Below, one piece after another: positions 6,665 through 13,969 of a DNA stretch of 30,615 bases; positions within the stretch are counted from its first letter, which is position 1; each line of letters starts with the position of its first letter. The stretch covers positions 1-30,615 of IMG/VR virus record IMGVR_UViG_3300010370_000154; one strand, given 5' to 3'. The notes under the pieces are model-generated. The model did no database searches. It had not been told where the DNA came from and worked only from the letters and a program-made list of their open reading frames with translations. The DNA comes from a virus. A program made the translations under genes and the position numbers.

Positions 6665-9446
6665 CTGATTGCTCTTTTGGTTGGTCGTGCTCTTCGAATG
6701 CGGCGTCCCAACTGTTGGGCGAACTGGCCCAGTCTATAGGTGAGGGCAACCTATTCTTACCGGAAGCTGCACGATCAGTCGAGATATCGAAGGGTTTTAA
6801 TCGTATTCCGGTGACTACAGCTTTTCCGTTGATGTACTTAGCTGTGATTCCGGGGATCTTGATTACGTTGTTGGTTGTCTCCTTCAGTCGGTCGACGAAT
6901 CGCGGCTTAGCGCTGTGCTTGTAACCGTTAGATTTGCAATAGTTCACGTAGGAGGCATACACTTCTGAGTATGCGTTCTTAACGTATAGACCTCGTTCGG
7001 ACTCATCGATGGTTGGCCGGAAGGCACCACCGCCCAGGATCGTGTGGGCATTAGGTGCATAGAGGCAGCAGTCAGCCATCCATGCGCAGATCGGGTTGTT
7101 GAATACCAGAGCGTCGAGGTTAGAGGTGTTCAGGTCTGGGCAATACTTAACCGGGTTTGCGAGTACATCTCGCATCTCCTCGTAAGGCATATCGATCAGC
7201 CATTTAGCCACGCCGGGCAGTTCTGCTGCGAATTCACCTTCGATTCGGTCGGGGAACACACTGATCAGGTTCCGCCGCTTCGAGGGGTCCACCACCCGAT
7301 CCATAACAATGGTCAGACGGCGGCGTTCGAGACCAGAGCTGATGTCTGAGCTGCTGATGTGCTCGTTACTCGCGATAGAGACCAGCAGTTCGGGTTTGAA
7401 GTTGACGATCTCCTTTCCGTACTTCCGCTCTGCTCGAAGGGTATCGCTCGATGACGTGAGCTTCTTAAGGGTGTCGAGGCGCTTACTGAACGATGCTTCG
7501 TCGGTCAGGAGCAGCAGTCGTTTGCCGATAAGGCTATGGCACTCGAACCTGTTTGTTTCGATGGTTTCTAGGTCAGACGTGTGCGTTCCGGTGTAGCCGG
7601 CCAACGCGATCAGAACCTGCTGCAGCGTGGACTTACCCGAACCGCCAGGGCCAATCAGGTGGAGGAAACGCTCACCTGTTGTGTATCCCGTCAATACAGC
7701 CCGAAGGAAAGCACGGATAATGATCGTCTTGTCCTTCCCGACTGCCCAATCCAACCACTTAAGAAACTCCGGGCAGCTTCCGTTGGTGTCGTAATCAAAC
7801 AGCAGCTTGGTTTGGAAGTACAGATCCTTGTGATTTCCGGGCTCGAAGTCGAGCGTGGCAGCATCGAGAACTCCATTGCGGAAGGGAATCTTGCCCCGGT
7901 TTGATTGCCAGATGGAAGCTCGGCCCGCTTTTACGGACTTAAGAAGCTTGGCTTTTAGGAGCTGATAAACCGAGTTCACTGTTGCCGAGCTGTACTTAGG
8001 CAGTACACCCGCTCGCACAAATGTATCTAAGGTCTTTACAACTCTGCGTTTGATATGCTGTTCATCATTAATAAACCAGACGCCTTCATCTCCATCGTAG
8101 TGAAAGAATTCATCCAGGCTTGAATCGAATAGGAAAGAGTCTCCATAGTTATTTACGATAATATCTGCAATATCGTTCTCACTAAACTGCCTGTTGTTGT
8201 TCTGGATCTGTATTAGCTGCGCAGGGGTATCGGGGGTTGGTGCCGTTGTCATTTGTTTTGATGTTGATGTTGATTTTGTTTTGTTCTCGACCTTCTGGTT
8301 GGCGGGTTTCTCCGAGGTCAGCTCGAAAGTGAGAACGGAATTAACAGGCTTCGGCCGCGTGGCCTTGATCTGATCCTTAATGTCGTCAGGACAATTCGAT
8401 TCAAATACATCCCGACTGTAATATTTTACCTTTTTCCAGGCGGCTAATTCACCGTCCTGGGAGGCCATGGTCACTGCGGGTCGCAGGTTCGGCGCGTCGT
8501 AAATGCTGCCGAGGATCCGGTTGAATTTGCCGTCTAGCTCCGGGGCGTACTCGTATATACAGTAGAAGAGTCGGTTCGAAATGTCAAGAGGTGCCTCGGT
8601 GACCGCGATCTTTTGTTCCCTCAGCCAGTTGCTCCATCCGATCAGTTCTTTCAGCGCCATCGCCATAGCGAAGGATCGATCCTCCACCGCTCCTCCTTCG
8701 AGGATGTGCCTGACCTGGGCGCTCAGCAGCGGTTCGAGCTGTAACCCATCTGGGTCAACGTCGATCTTTAGGCAATCAAGGGGATCGGCGTCCTCAGTTT
8801 CAGTCTTTGGTATCGCTACATAAGCCTGGAACGCCTCTTGAATCTTTTTAATTGGTATGTATTTATCTGTGAGCTCTATAAGTTCCGTGCCCTCTTTAGC
8901 TCCGTAGAAGAGGTTAACTGTCGATGTCGCCCTGAAGTCTGATCCAGGAATCTTTTTGGCGATTTCCTGCGTGAGCCACCTGTGGAAGCTCGGGTCTGTT
9001 ATCGGTTGCTCTAACCCAAAAACTAATCGGAATCGAGGCCAATCTTCAGCGTTACTGGGTGAGTAGTAGGCGAACGATAAGTACTTTTGGCATATCTCGA
9101 TGCCGCTAATCTCTTCTACGGTTAACTGAATGTCTTTGATTTTATTACCGTTTTCATCCTTACCATCAGCTTGATTATCGATATCGATGATAATTAAGCC
9201 TGCTTTTATCGCATTAGTTTCTCCTTTTACTCGTTTTCCGCCCACAAGGTGCCAAGCACAGAGCCCCGCACCCGCTAAGACCTCCTCGGAAATGGTTTTA
9301 ATATCCTTCTCACAGGCTTCCCAGTTAGAGTTAAATGCTCCAAAATTTCCCCCTTCCGGAATCTTGCCCAGCTTCGGGCTGATGTGCTTTTTGACTTCGA
9401 AATTCCGGGAGTAGAGAAAGTCCATAGTCTGAGCGCGTGGTGCCAT
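6657..9446 (-). CDS. D5-type primase-helicase (AEP-like primase plus SF3 helicase)
   Basis: 929 residues. The N-terminal part (about 80-220) resembles an archaeo-eukaryotic-type primase: a strand GLIIIDIDN holds the metal-binding D-x-D (about residue 86), followed by YLSFAYYSPSN, WPRFRLVFGLE and TVNLFYG. After a Thr/Ser/Pro/Lys-rich linker (about 370-410) comes a D5_N-like region (SFLFDSSLDEFFHYDGDEGVW) and a helicase superfamily 3 ATPase: Walker A GPGGSGKST (about 600), Walker B LLLLTDEA (about 648), and motif C/sensor SIASNEH (about 700), then an Arg-rich SGLERRR. It should synthesise primers and unwind DNA at phage forks. Members with this fusion occur in many phages. The ATG sits inside a 6-bp inverted repeat. 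Confidence 0.92.
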   Translation of the reverse strand: MAPRAQTMDFLYSRNFEVKKHISPKLGKIPEGGNFGAFNSNWEACEKDIKTISEEVLAGAGLCAWHLVGGKRVKGETNAIKAGLIIIDIDNQADGKDENGNKIKDIQLTVEEISGIEICQKYLSFAYYSPSNAEDWPRFRLVFGLEQPITDPSFHRWLTQEIAKKIPGSDFRATSTVNLFYGAKEGTELIELTDKYIPIKKIQEAFQAYVAIPKTETEDADPLDCLKIDVDPDGLQLEPLLSAQVRHILEGGAVEDRSFAMAMALKELIGWSNWLREQKIAVTEAPLDISNRLFYCIYEYAPELDGKFNRILGSIYDAPNLRPAVTMASQDGELAAWKKVKYYSRDVFESNCPDDIKDQIKATRPKPVNSVLTFELTSEKPANQKVENKTKSTSTSKQMTTAPTPDTPAQLIQIQNNNRQFSENDIADIIVNNYGDSFLFDSSLDEFFHYDGDEGVWFINDEQHIKRRVVKTLDTFVRAGVLPKYSSATVNSVYQLLKAKLLKSVKAGRASIWQSNRGKIPFRNGVLDAATLDFEPGNHKDLYFQTKLLFDYDTNGSCPEFLKWLDWAVGKDKTIIIRAFLRAVLTGYTTGERFLHLIGPGGSGKSTLQQVLIALAGYTGTHTSDLETIETNRFECHSLIGKRLLLLTDEASFSKRLDTLKKLTSSSDTLRAERKYGKEIVNFKPELLVSIASNEHISSSDISSGLERRRLTIVMDRVVDPSKRRNLISVFPDRIEGEFAAELPGVAKWLIDMPYEEMRDVLANPVKYCPDLNTSNLDALVFNNPICAWMADCCLYAPNAHTILGGGAFRPTIDESERGLYVKNAYSEVYASYVNYCKSNGYKHSAKPRFVDRLKETTNNVIKIPGITAKYINGKAVVTGIRLKPFDISTDRAASGKNRLPSPIDWASSPNSWDAAFEEHDQPKEQSDD

Positions 9447-9454
9447 TGTGGCAC
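9440..9454. promoter_or_regulatory. Inverted repeat over the primase start codon
   Basis: GTGCCA TTG TGGCAC, a perfect 6-bp inverted repeat with a 3-base loop; the primase ATG (complement of 9444-9446) lies at its loop edge. In mRNA it would hide the start codon in a small hairpin. Could be chance. Confidence 0.3.
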
Positions 9455-9485
9455 GACTTCCCAGTTCCCGCAGCGGAAGTGGGTA

Positions 9486-10265
9486 TTAAGGTTGGGAGTT
9501 GTCCTCGTAAAATTTTCTAAGAACTTGAAGCCAAAGTTCTTTGTGTTTACTTACTTGTTCCTTGCTGAAAGTAAAAACTTGAACAGGGTATTCGGGTAAC
9601 GGTGTAGACACAATAATCTGCGTCTTATCTATCTGAATACCTAGGCAACTCTCAGCTGCAATTGTATAAGCAGCGAGCTGGAGTTGAGTCTTTTTGAGTT
9701 TGAATACCCCGCTTATAAGTGCTTTCCTCGTTTGTTCTGGGATGTCCGCTTTCGCTTTGGGGAAGTTTGCGGAGTACGGGCCGACACTCGTTTTAAAGTC
9801 CCCGAGAATAATCTCTCCGTTACCGTCCTGATAAATTACGTCGCAGCATCCGGCGTATCCCCAACCTGTTTTGCTGTCGTAGTAGTGGATGCGGCCTACG
9901 CCATCTTCCCCTACATAGTTAGACCATTGGGGTTGGTTGAACGGTTTTTCACTCCACAGTATTTTTCCACGTTCAAATAGCTCATCTAGTTTTTCAGGCA
10001 TACCGTTCCAAAACGGCATGTACTCGTTTGGGGGGTATACTTCCAACCCTCTTACGTAATTTTCTACCGCGTTGTGGATAAAACTGCCCCTTTCCGCAGC
10101 TTTTTCCATCGCACCCGGATTCATGATATTCCAGTGCGCTAATTTTTTTCTTGTTTCTTCCGTTTGTGTTGCCGACAGTATGCTTGTTACAGACGGGAGC
10201 GGTATAGGTACGCCTCCGCATACATAGTGTCTTAATCCTTTGATCGTTAGCCGTGTTTGGGACAC
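9486..10265 (-). CDS. PD-(D/E)XK nuclease, RecB/Cas4-like
   Basis: 259 residues with GTG start. Nuclease motifs are in order: RGSFIHNAVENY (H64), GYAGCCDVIY (D142), IILGDFKTS (D156-x-K158) and the RecB-type QxxxY (Q196LAAY200). This matches RecB-type single-strand/exonuclease domains used in phage recombination or end processing. N-terminal residues 10-60 carry a conserved-looking LPSVTSILSAT segment common to this phage nuclease family. It lies between the primase-helicase and an HNH-AP2 homing-type gene, 39 bases upstream of the primase start, in the replication operon. Confidence 0.88.
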   Translation of the reverse strand: MSQTRLTIKGLRHYVCGGVPIPLPSVTSILSATQTEETRKKLAHWNIMNPGAMEKAAERGSFIHNAVENYVRGLEVYPPNEYMPFWNGMPEKLDELFERGKILWSEKPFNQPQWSNYVGEDGVGRIHYYDSKTGWGYAGCCDVIYQDGNGEIILGDFKTSVGPYSANFPKAKADIPEQTRKALISGVFKLKKTQLQLAAYTIAAESCLGIQIDKTQIIVSTPLPEYPVQVFTFSKEQVSKHKELWLQVLRKFYEDNSQP

Positions 10266-10275
10266 TGTAAGTGTG

Positions 10276-10878
10276 TCAACTTGCTTCTATACTACTCTCT
10301 CTTTTGAAAAAAGCGTCTATTTTATAGAGAACTTTTTCGCTTATTTTAGTTTCTCTGTTCAACCAGAAAGCATCTTTAAAGTTTATTTTGTACAGATTAC
10401 TTTTAACAAATAGTATTGTTGCTGCTATATCATGAGCTATTGCTGCGTGTTCCTTGAGTTTATAGTAGCCTAAATGAATTCTACCTTTACCTGGGTACAT
10501 TATATACGCTGCGTAATTTTCGTAGCCGTTTACTTTAGATACACCTCTCAATTCTGCGGTGCTCCATGTTTTACGATTATGTAGTTGTTGTAGAACTGTA
10601 GCTAGCCGAAGATTAGTTATAGAATTATTTAAACCGTTATTGTCTATATGATCTATCGTATAACCACTAGGTATTAATCCGTTGCTTTTTATCCAGATTA
10701 AATTATGTACTGCATATTGTTTGTTACTTATTTTTTGTCTCCAGTATCTTTTGTTTCCTGTCAGATACCCGAATTGTGATCCTTTTCTGTGCCTTTTAAA
10801 ATTTTTGGACCATACAGCTCCGCTAATGGAGTTTTCGTCGATCGATAATAGCTCACTAATATCTAATAGATTAACCAT
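10276..10878 (-). CDS. HNH endonuclease with AP2 DNA-binding domain (free-standing homing type)
   Basis: 200 residues. The HNH core is in the middle: AVHNLIWIK (H58), SGYTIDHIDNNGLNNSITNLR (D76-H77, N84/N85) and LQQLHNRK. It is followed by an AP2-like domain (residues about 110-160: LRGVSKVNGYENYAAYI, IHLGYYKLKEHAAIAHDIAA). This order is the hallmark of mobile phage HNH homing endonucleases. Coding sequence is much more AT-rich than the flanking nuclease and primase genes, which suggests separate acquisition. It lies in the gap between two genes rather than within one, so it is free-standing; the target could be a nearby replication gene in related phages. Confidence 0.92.
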   Translation of the reverse strand: MVNLLDISELLSIDENSISGAVWSKNFKRHRKGSQFGYLTGNKRYWRQKISNKQYAVHNLIWIKSNGLIPSGYTIDHIDNNGLNNSITNLRLATVLQQLHNRKTWSTAELRGVSKVNGYENYAAYIMYPGKGRIHLGYYKLKEHAAIAHDIAATILFVKSNLYKINFKDAFWLNRETKISEKVLYKIDAFFKRESSIEAS

Positions 10879-10881
10879 GAG

Positions 10882-11247
10882 TTAAAATTTTATCGGGAAT
10901 TTACCTGGATTTATACCTCCATCTTTTTCGTCTTCTTCATCATCATCTTCTTCCTCTTCTTCGTCTTCTTCATCATTTACAAAGAATTCCGAGACGTGAT
11001 AATCGAACTCGCGTTGATTAGCGTCTAATTCTTTCGATAGACACAGTCCTGCACTAAACGACTCAGTAACGATTTCTGCGCAGTTTTCAGCTTCTCTTGG
11101 GTTCCCTTCGGGGTCGATGCACTCCTGCAGGAGTTGATCAGATATAAGAATGGCGCAGAGTTTGTCCAGCTTGTGGTTGGTTGCGACGAGTTGTTCGAGT
11201 ACATGACGTTGGAAGTCTTCAAACTTCTGTGATTTTGATTTTGTCAT
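10882..11247 (-). CDS. Hypothetical protein with poly-acidic tail (121 aa)
   Basis: Not recognised. The N-terminal half is helical (KFEDFQRHVLEQLVATNHKL). Residues about 92-109 are an unbroken run of Asp and Glu (DEEDEEEEEDDDEEDEKD), and the C-terminus is Gly/Pro and basic. The acidic run comes from GAA/GAT/GAG triplet repeats at about 10925-10975, a likely site of length variation. Acidic tails of this kind can mimic DNA or bind basic proteins, but nothing more can be said. The start overlaps the stop of the methyltransferase-like gene by four bases. Confidence 0.65.
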   Translation of the reverse strand: MTKSKSQKFEDFQRHVLEQLVATNHKLDKLCAILISDQLLQECIDPEGNPREAENCAEIVTESFSAGLCLSKELDANQREFDYHVSEFFVNDEEDEEEEEDDDEEDEKDGGINPGKFPIKF

Positions 11248-11804
11248 TGCAGAGGAGGAAGTGGGTCTACACGGTCCCAGTCGAGTCCAAAGGTTACCTG
11301 AGTTCCATCGTGCCAGTTATCGGGTCGTTGAAACACGAACCAGCAAGAGGTAACCGAGTCCCGCGTGGAGCCGATGGCCCTGAATTTAGGACGCGGACTG
11401 AGGACAATCATATTCGAAAGCTTATTTTTAAGTAAGAATGTCCGACGCTTCGCAACAGGCTCTATAAACGAAAGTCTATCCAGGATTGCTATGCCTTTTC
11501 GTGCGATCTGTATACCGTATTCTAATATGTACTCATTAAACTCGTAGGATCCTAGTGTAGACGCTATGACCCAGTCGTAGTTCTTGTTTCGTTCTCCCAC
11601 CCACCAGATCGGATCCATAAGGTTGTCCGGGTTGGTGTTGGTCGTCACCGAGAAATTGTGAGCTCGAAGTTGATCCGATAAAACATTCAGCGGATCATGC
11701 GGAACCAAGACCGAGCCTTGTATATACGAGTGTTTAACAAGCGCATGTGTGACTCCTTTTGGGACTGTGTAGAAGGGTTCCACGAGAATCTGTTTTGATT
11801 CCAA
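11244..11804 (-). CDS. Methyltransferase-like protein with lost catalytic motif
   Basis: 186 residues; TTG start forced by an in-frame stop (TAA) six bases upstream. The central part YDWVIASTLGSYEFNEYILEYG, then IQIARKGIAILDRLSF and later PRPKF and the TRDSVTSCWFVFQRPD segment, follows the layout of phage N6-adenine/amino methyltransferase-like proteins (strand-motif IV-helix, a long LLRLSF strand-loop, a RPxF and a D-S-V-T-x-x-W-F-V-F end). In active enzymes motif IV is N/D-PP-Y/F. Here that position reads AST-L, so catalysis is doubtful. A SAM-binding motif I (FxGxG) was not found. It may be a binding-only decoy or an unrelated Rossmann-like protein. Confidence 0.6.
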   Translation of the reverse strand: MESKQILVEPFYTVPKGVTHALVKHSYIQGSVLVPHDPLNVLSDQLRAHNFSVTTNTNPDNLMDPIWWVGERNKNYDWVIASTLGSYEFNEYILEYGIQIARKGIAILDRLSFIEPVAKRRTFLLKNKLSNMIVLSPRPKFRAIGSTRDSVTSCWFVFQRPDNWHDGTQVTFGLDWDRVDPLPPLQ

Positions 11805-11872
11805 AGTTTACCGGGGTTCGGCCGGCCTGCGGATCATTATGTACCTAATATGACCAATATGCCTCTTAAGAA

Positions 11873-12112
11873 ATGCTGAATCTTCAGTGGCGTACCCCAG
11901 AACAGGACTTCCTGCACCAACGTGTAATGCAGGATGCTAAGAAACTGGATAAAGACCAGCTACTTGAGATTTTCGCAGAAATCCATAGCCAATATCTGTT
12001 AAGGAATCATTTGTTTAGTCGTTTAGCATCCTGGTGTGCTCAGAATGGTGTACTGCTTCCTAGCTTTCAGGAATTACTAGAACCCAAAAATGTTGATCAC
12101 CCATTTGAATAG
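11873..12112 (+). CDS. NblA-like phycobilisome degradation protein
   Basis: 79 residues. The core TPEQDFLHQRVMQDAKKLDK, then DQLLEIFAEIHSQYLLRNHL and FSRL lines up with NblA over its whole two-helix hairpin (L-x-x-EQ-x-F-x-x-R, ... M/L-S/D-x-EQ, ... LYxQxMxRxNxF/Y). NblA tags phycobilisomes for Clp proteolysis in cyanobacteria and is carried by several freshwater cyanophages. A 25-residue C-terminal extension (WCAQNGVLLPSFQELLEPKN) is longer than usual NblA. It is the only + strand gene within a 12-kb minus-strand block, starts 69 bases from the divergent methyltransferase-like gene, and its tail overlaps the opposing gene by 53 bases. It must therefore have its own promoter. Similarity is by eye. 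Confidence 0.65.
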   Translation: MLNLQWRTPEQDFLHQRVMQDAKKLDKDQLLEIFAEIHSQYLLRNHLFSRLASWCAQNGVLLPSFQELLEPKNVDHPFE

Positions 12113-12446
12113 GCGCAAAACCGATTCGTTCTAAGTATTTACTCATCGCGCTCCTTTTCTCCGATGTGGGCATAGAGATTACGGAGTCACCTGCCGGCAG
12201 CTGCGCCACAGCTTTCTTAGTTAATTCAAAAGCCGCCCTCAGGTGCTGGATACCAGCTCTTTTGTTATTTGTCCCCGCGTGGGCAGATCGTCTGTTCTTT
12301 CGTCTCCAATACCAGTCGCGAGCTCCCCTCTGACTTTTCGAAGTTGTCACGGCGATGTTCCAGACATCATCGTTAAAGCGTTCTAGAAATATAAAAACCC
12401 AAAAGCTTCCCTTTTTTACTTTGAGGGTTTTAAGTTTTTTCCGCAT
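12060..12446 (-). CDS. Hypothetical protein, possibly GNAT-like (128 aa)
   Basis: Not clearly recognised. The N-terminus is basic and beta-rich (SFWVFIFLERFNDDVWNIAV), followed by a Trp/Arg/Lys-rich RDWYWRRKNRRSAHAG and a helix AGIQHLRAAFELTKKAVAQL. The end LPAGDSVISMPTSEKRSAMSKYLERIGFAP resembles the motif B end of GNAT acetyltransferases, where a helix ends in Y-x-R-x-GF. No acetyl-CoA P-loop (Q/RxxGxG/A) is seen, so this is weak. Overlaps the NblA-like gene tail to tail by 53 bases. Confidence 0.58.
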   Translation of the reverse strand: MRKKLKTLKVKKGSFWVFIFLERFNDDVWNIAVTTSKSQRGARDWYWRRKNRRSAHAGTNNKRAGIQHLRAAFELTKKAVAQLPAGDSVISMPTSEKRSAMSKYLERIGFAPIQMGDQHFWVLVIPES

Positions 12447-12456
12447 AATCAGACAT

Positions 12457-12480
12457 TAAAAAAGGGGCGGTGTCCGCCCC
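12457..12480 (-). terminator. Rho-independent terminator
   Basis: On the minus strand: GGGGCGG ACA CCGCCCC followed by TTTTTTA. It is a perfect 7-bp GC stem with T run, 20 bases after the stop at 12500. It ends the transcript carrying the 269-aa and SSB-like genes, implying a high-level transcript. Confidence 0.9.
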
Positions 12481-12499
12481 AGTGTGCCTCAGATTTAAC

Positions 12500-13309
12500 T
12501 CAGAAGTCGATTCCAAGAGCTTTTGCTTGTTCTTCAGTCAGCTCCACAGCCTTCTTCCCGCCCGCTGCCGGTGGTTCTGGCTTTGCTGACTTGGGAGCAG
12601 GCGGAAGACTCGCCTGAGGATCAGCAGAGGCGAAGGTTCGATCAGATCCGGATGGATTCGCTGCTGCAAATTGAGCTTTGATCTCCGTGTGATCAGCGCC
12701 CAGCGGCAATTCGACAAGATTTGCCCCAGGGATGTGAGACCTGAGCGCAGCCGAGATAAGCCCAGGACCTTTGTCGTTAAGCCACGCATCGATGTCCGTG
12801 ATCAACTGGGTTTCTTTATCGTCTGCGGGGGGACGATCCGCGAACTCTAGTGCGTTGAAATTAATCTTCGCACCATCTGCACCCGTCATAGGATCACGTT
12901 CGTTGAACGAACGAGTCACAAACTTAGTGGTCGTGACCACTGAGGCGCAGTTGATTCGATTGTTGTAGAGAGTTTGGAAATAAGATATGAAGTTTTTCTG
13001 GCTGGATTTACCAGAAATCATCGAGGTCGTCACACATCGCGACGGCAGCAGCCTGTGGTTAGGTGATACACCGATGTATGCGATTCGGAGGAATTCCTCC
13101 TGATTCCTCATCCCGAGGTTTCCAAAATAAGGAGTGAATCCCAGCAGAATAAATTCAATCGGGATACCGTTGTCGTTTCGATCCACGATTGCTGAATCGG
13201 GATCAACATCAGATTTCCAACGTCGAGCTTGGAGATCAATCCGTAGAGTGTGAGGCGGGACGTTACAGAGAATTTCGTCCTCAGAAAATTGACCAGCGAT
13301 AAACACCAT
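12500..13309 (-). CDS. Hypothetical protein with SSB-like acidic/hydrophobic tail (269 aa)
   Basis: Not recognised with confidence. Residues 1-160 are beta-rich (IPIEFILLGFTPYFG, EEFLRIAYIG). Residues 215-255 form an Ala/Pro-rich disordered linker (ASLPPAPKSAKPEPPAAGGK). The chain ends ELTEEQAKALGIDF, an acidic helix finishing in Ile-Asp-Phe like the C-terminal tips by which SSB proteins recruit partners. It follows the SSB-like gene with a 15-base gap and precedes a strong terminator. A role in DNA metabolism, perhaps a second ssDNA-binding protein, fits the position but is unproven. Confidence 0.7.
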   Translation of the reverse strand: MVFIAGQFSEDEILCNVPPHTLRIDLQARRWKSDVDPDSAIVDRNDNGIPIEFILLGFTPYFGNLGMRNQEEFLRIAYIGVSPNHRLLPSRCVTTSMISGKSSQKNFISYFQTLYNNRINCASVVTTTKFVTRSFNERDPMTGADGAKINFNALEFADRPPADDKETQLITDIDAWLNDKGPGLISAALRSHIPGANLVELPLGADHTEIKAQFAAANPSGSDRTFASADPQASLPPAPKSAKPEPPAAGGKKAVELTEEQAKALGIDF

Positions 13310-13324
13310 GAGTAGTTACCAGAA

Positions 13325-13969
13325 TCAGAGAGAGAAGTCGATCGAGCCGATAGCTGCGGGAGCCACTTTTCCTTTTTCAGGATCAGCAGCTTTTTTAGGG
13401 GTTTGTTTGGATTGCTTTGGGAGATACAGAATTTTCTCAACCGTATAATTTAGATAATTCTTGTCCTCCTTTTCGCTTGTCGAAACTTTACCCACAGCAA
13501 TTGTGGGCGTGCCCGGCGCAAGTTCAGATAACTGTTGAGAAAGTTCACCGAAAGCCGAGAGTTTAAACCAGTTAGTTTCTTGATTCTCGTTTTGCCACGC
13601 TAAGGATCGATTGGTTACTGAGGTGTCGCTGAGCTCAACAACGTCAGTTTTCGGACCTAAACCCCCCGTGGCAATGAAGGTATTAAAAGCAAGTAAATCA
13701 TCAAAATTTTCTTTGCTCACTATGAGCATGGGTTGCATTTGAAGTGTTCCTTCTAGGGTTGACTTAGTCGGACCTATTGCTAATACTGTGTCATTTTCTT
13801 TTAGGTTTGCGATTAGTTTACCTACATAATGTTTCTCGTTTTGAATTAATTGGATTTTCGTGCTGACCTTTCGATCGCTAGCTGGGAGAACTTCTCCCAA
13901 TACATTGATTTTTTCTTCTTCTGTTTGGGTGTCAGACGTAATTTTTACGCCCAAGATAAAAACGTTCAT
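13325..13969 (-). CDS. Single-stranded DNA-binding protein-like, tandem OB folds
   Basis: 214 residues. The C-terminal domain (about 93-185) reads like an OB fold of the SSB family: VELSDTSVTNRSLAWQNENQ, ETNWFKLSAFGELSQQLSEL, APGTPTIAVGKVSTSE and YLNYTVEKILYLP. In order this gives VxNxSLA, T-x-W-F-x-L-x-x-F-G, L-x-x-G-x-x-x-x-V-G-x-V, and Y-x-V-E-K-I. The N-terminal 85 residues (INVLGEVLPA, VSTKIQLIQ, HYVGKLIANL) have the same strand rhythm and could be a second, degenerate OB fold. A Lys/Pro-rich linker leads to a short IDFSL end. It would coat ssDNA during replication with the nearby polymerase and primase-helicase. Start overlaps the upstream gene by 38 bases. Confidence 0.75.
   Translation of the reverse strand: MNVFILGVKITSDTQTEEEKINVLGEVLPASDRKVSTKIQLIQNEKHYVGKLIANLKENDTVLAIGPTKSTLEGTLQMQPMLIVSKENFDDLLAFNTFIATGGLGPKTDVVELSDTSVTNRSLAWQNENQETNWFKLSAFGELSQQLSELAPGTPTIAVGKVSTSEKEDKNYLNYTVEKILYLPKQSKQTPKKAADPEKGKVAPAAIGSIDFSL

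Noticed and set aside
7044-7904. Open frames on the + strand inside the primase-helicase gene (also 6715, 8581, 9187)
   Set aside because: They are antisense shadows of a strongly coding gene with recognisable motifs; no ribosome sites, no recognisable domains, arginine/serine-rich compositions.
8253-8275. Repeat GATGTTGATGTTGAT shared with 24322-24340
   Set aside because: Both are Thr/Ser-type triplet runs (Ser-Thr-Ser-Thr codons in the primase linker), likely chance or codon-level slippage.
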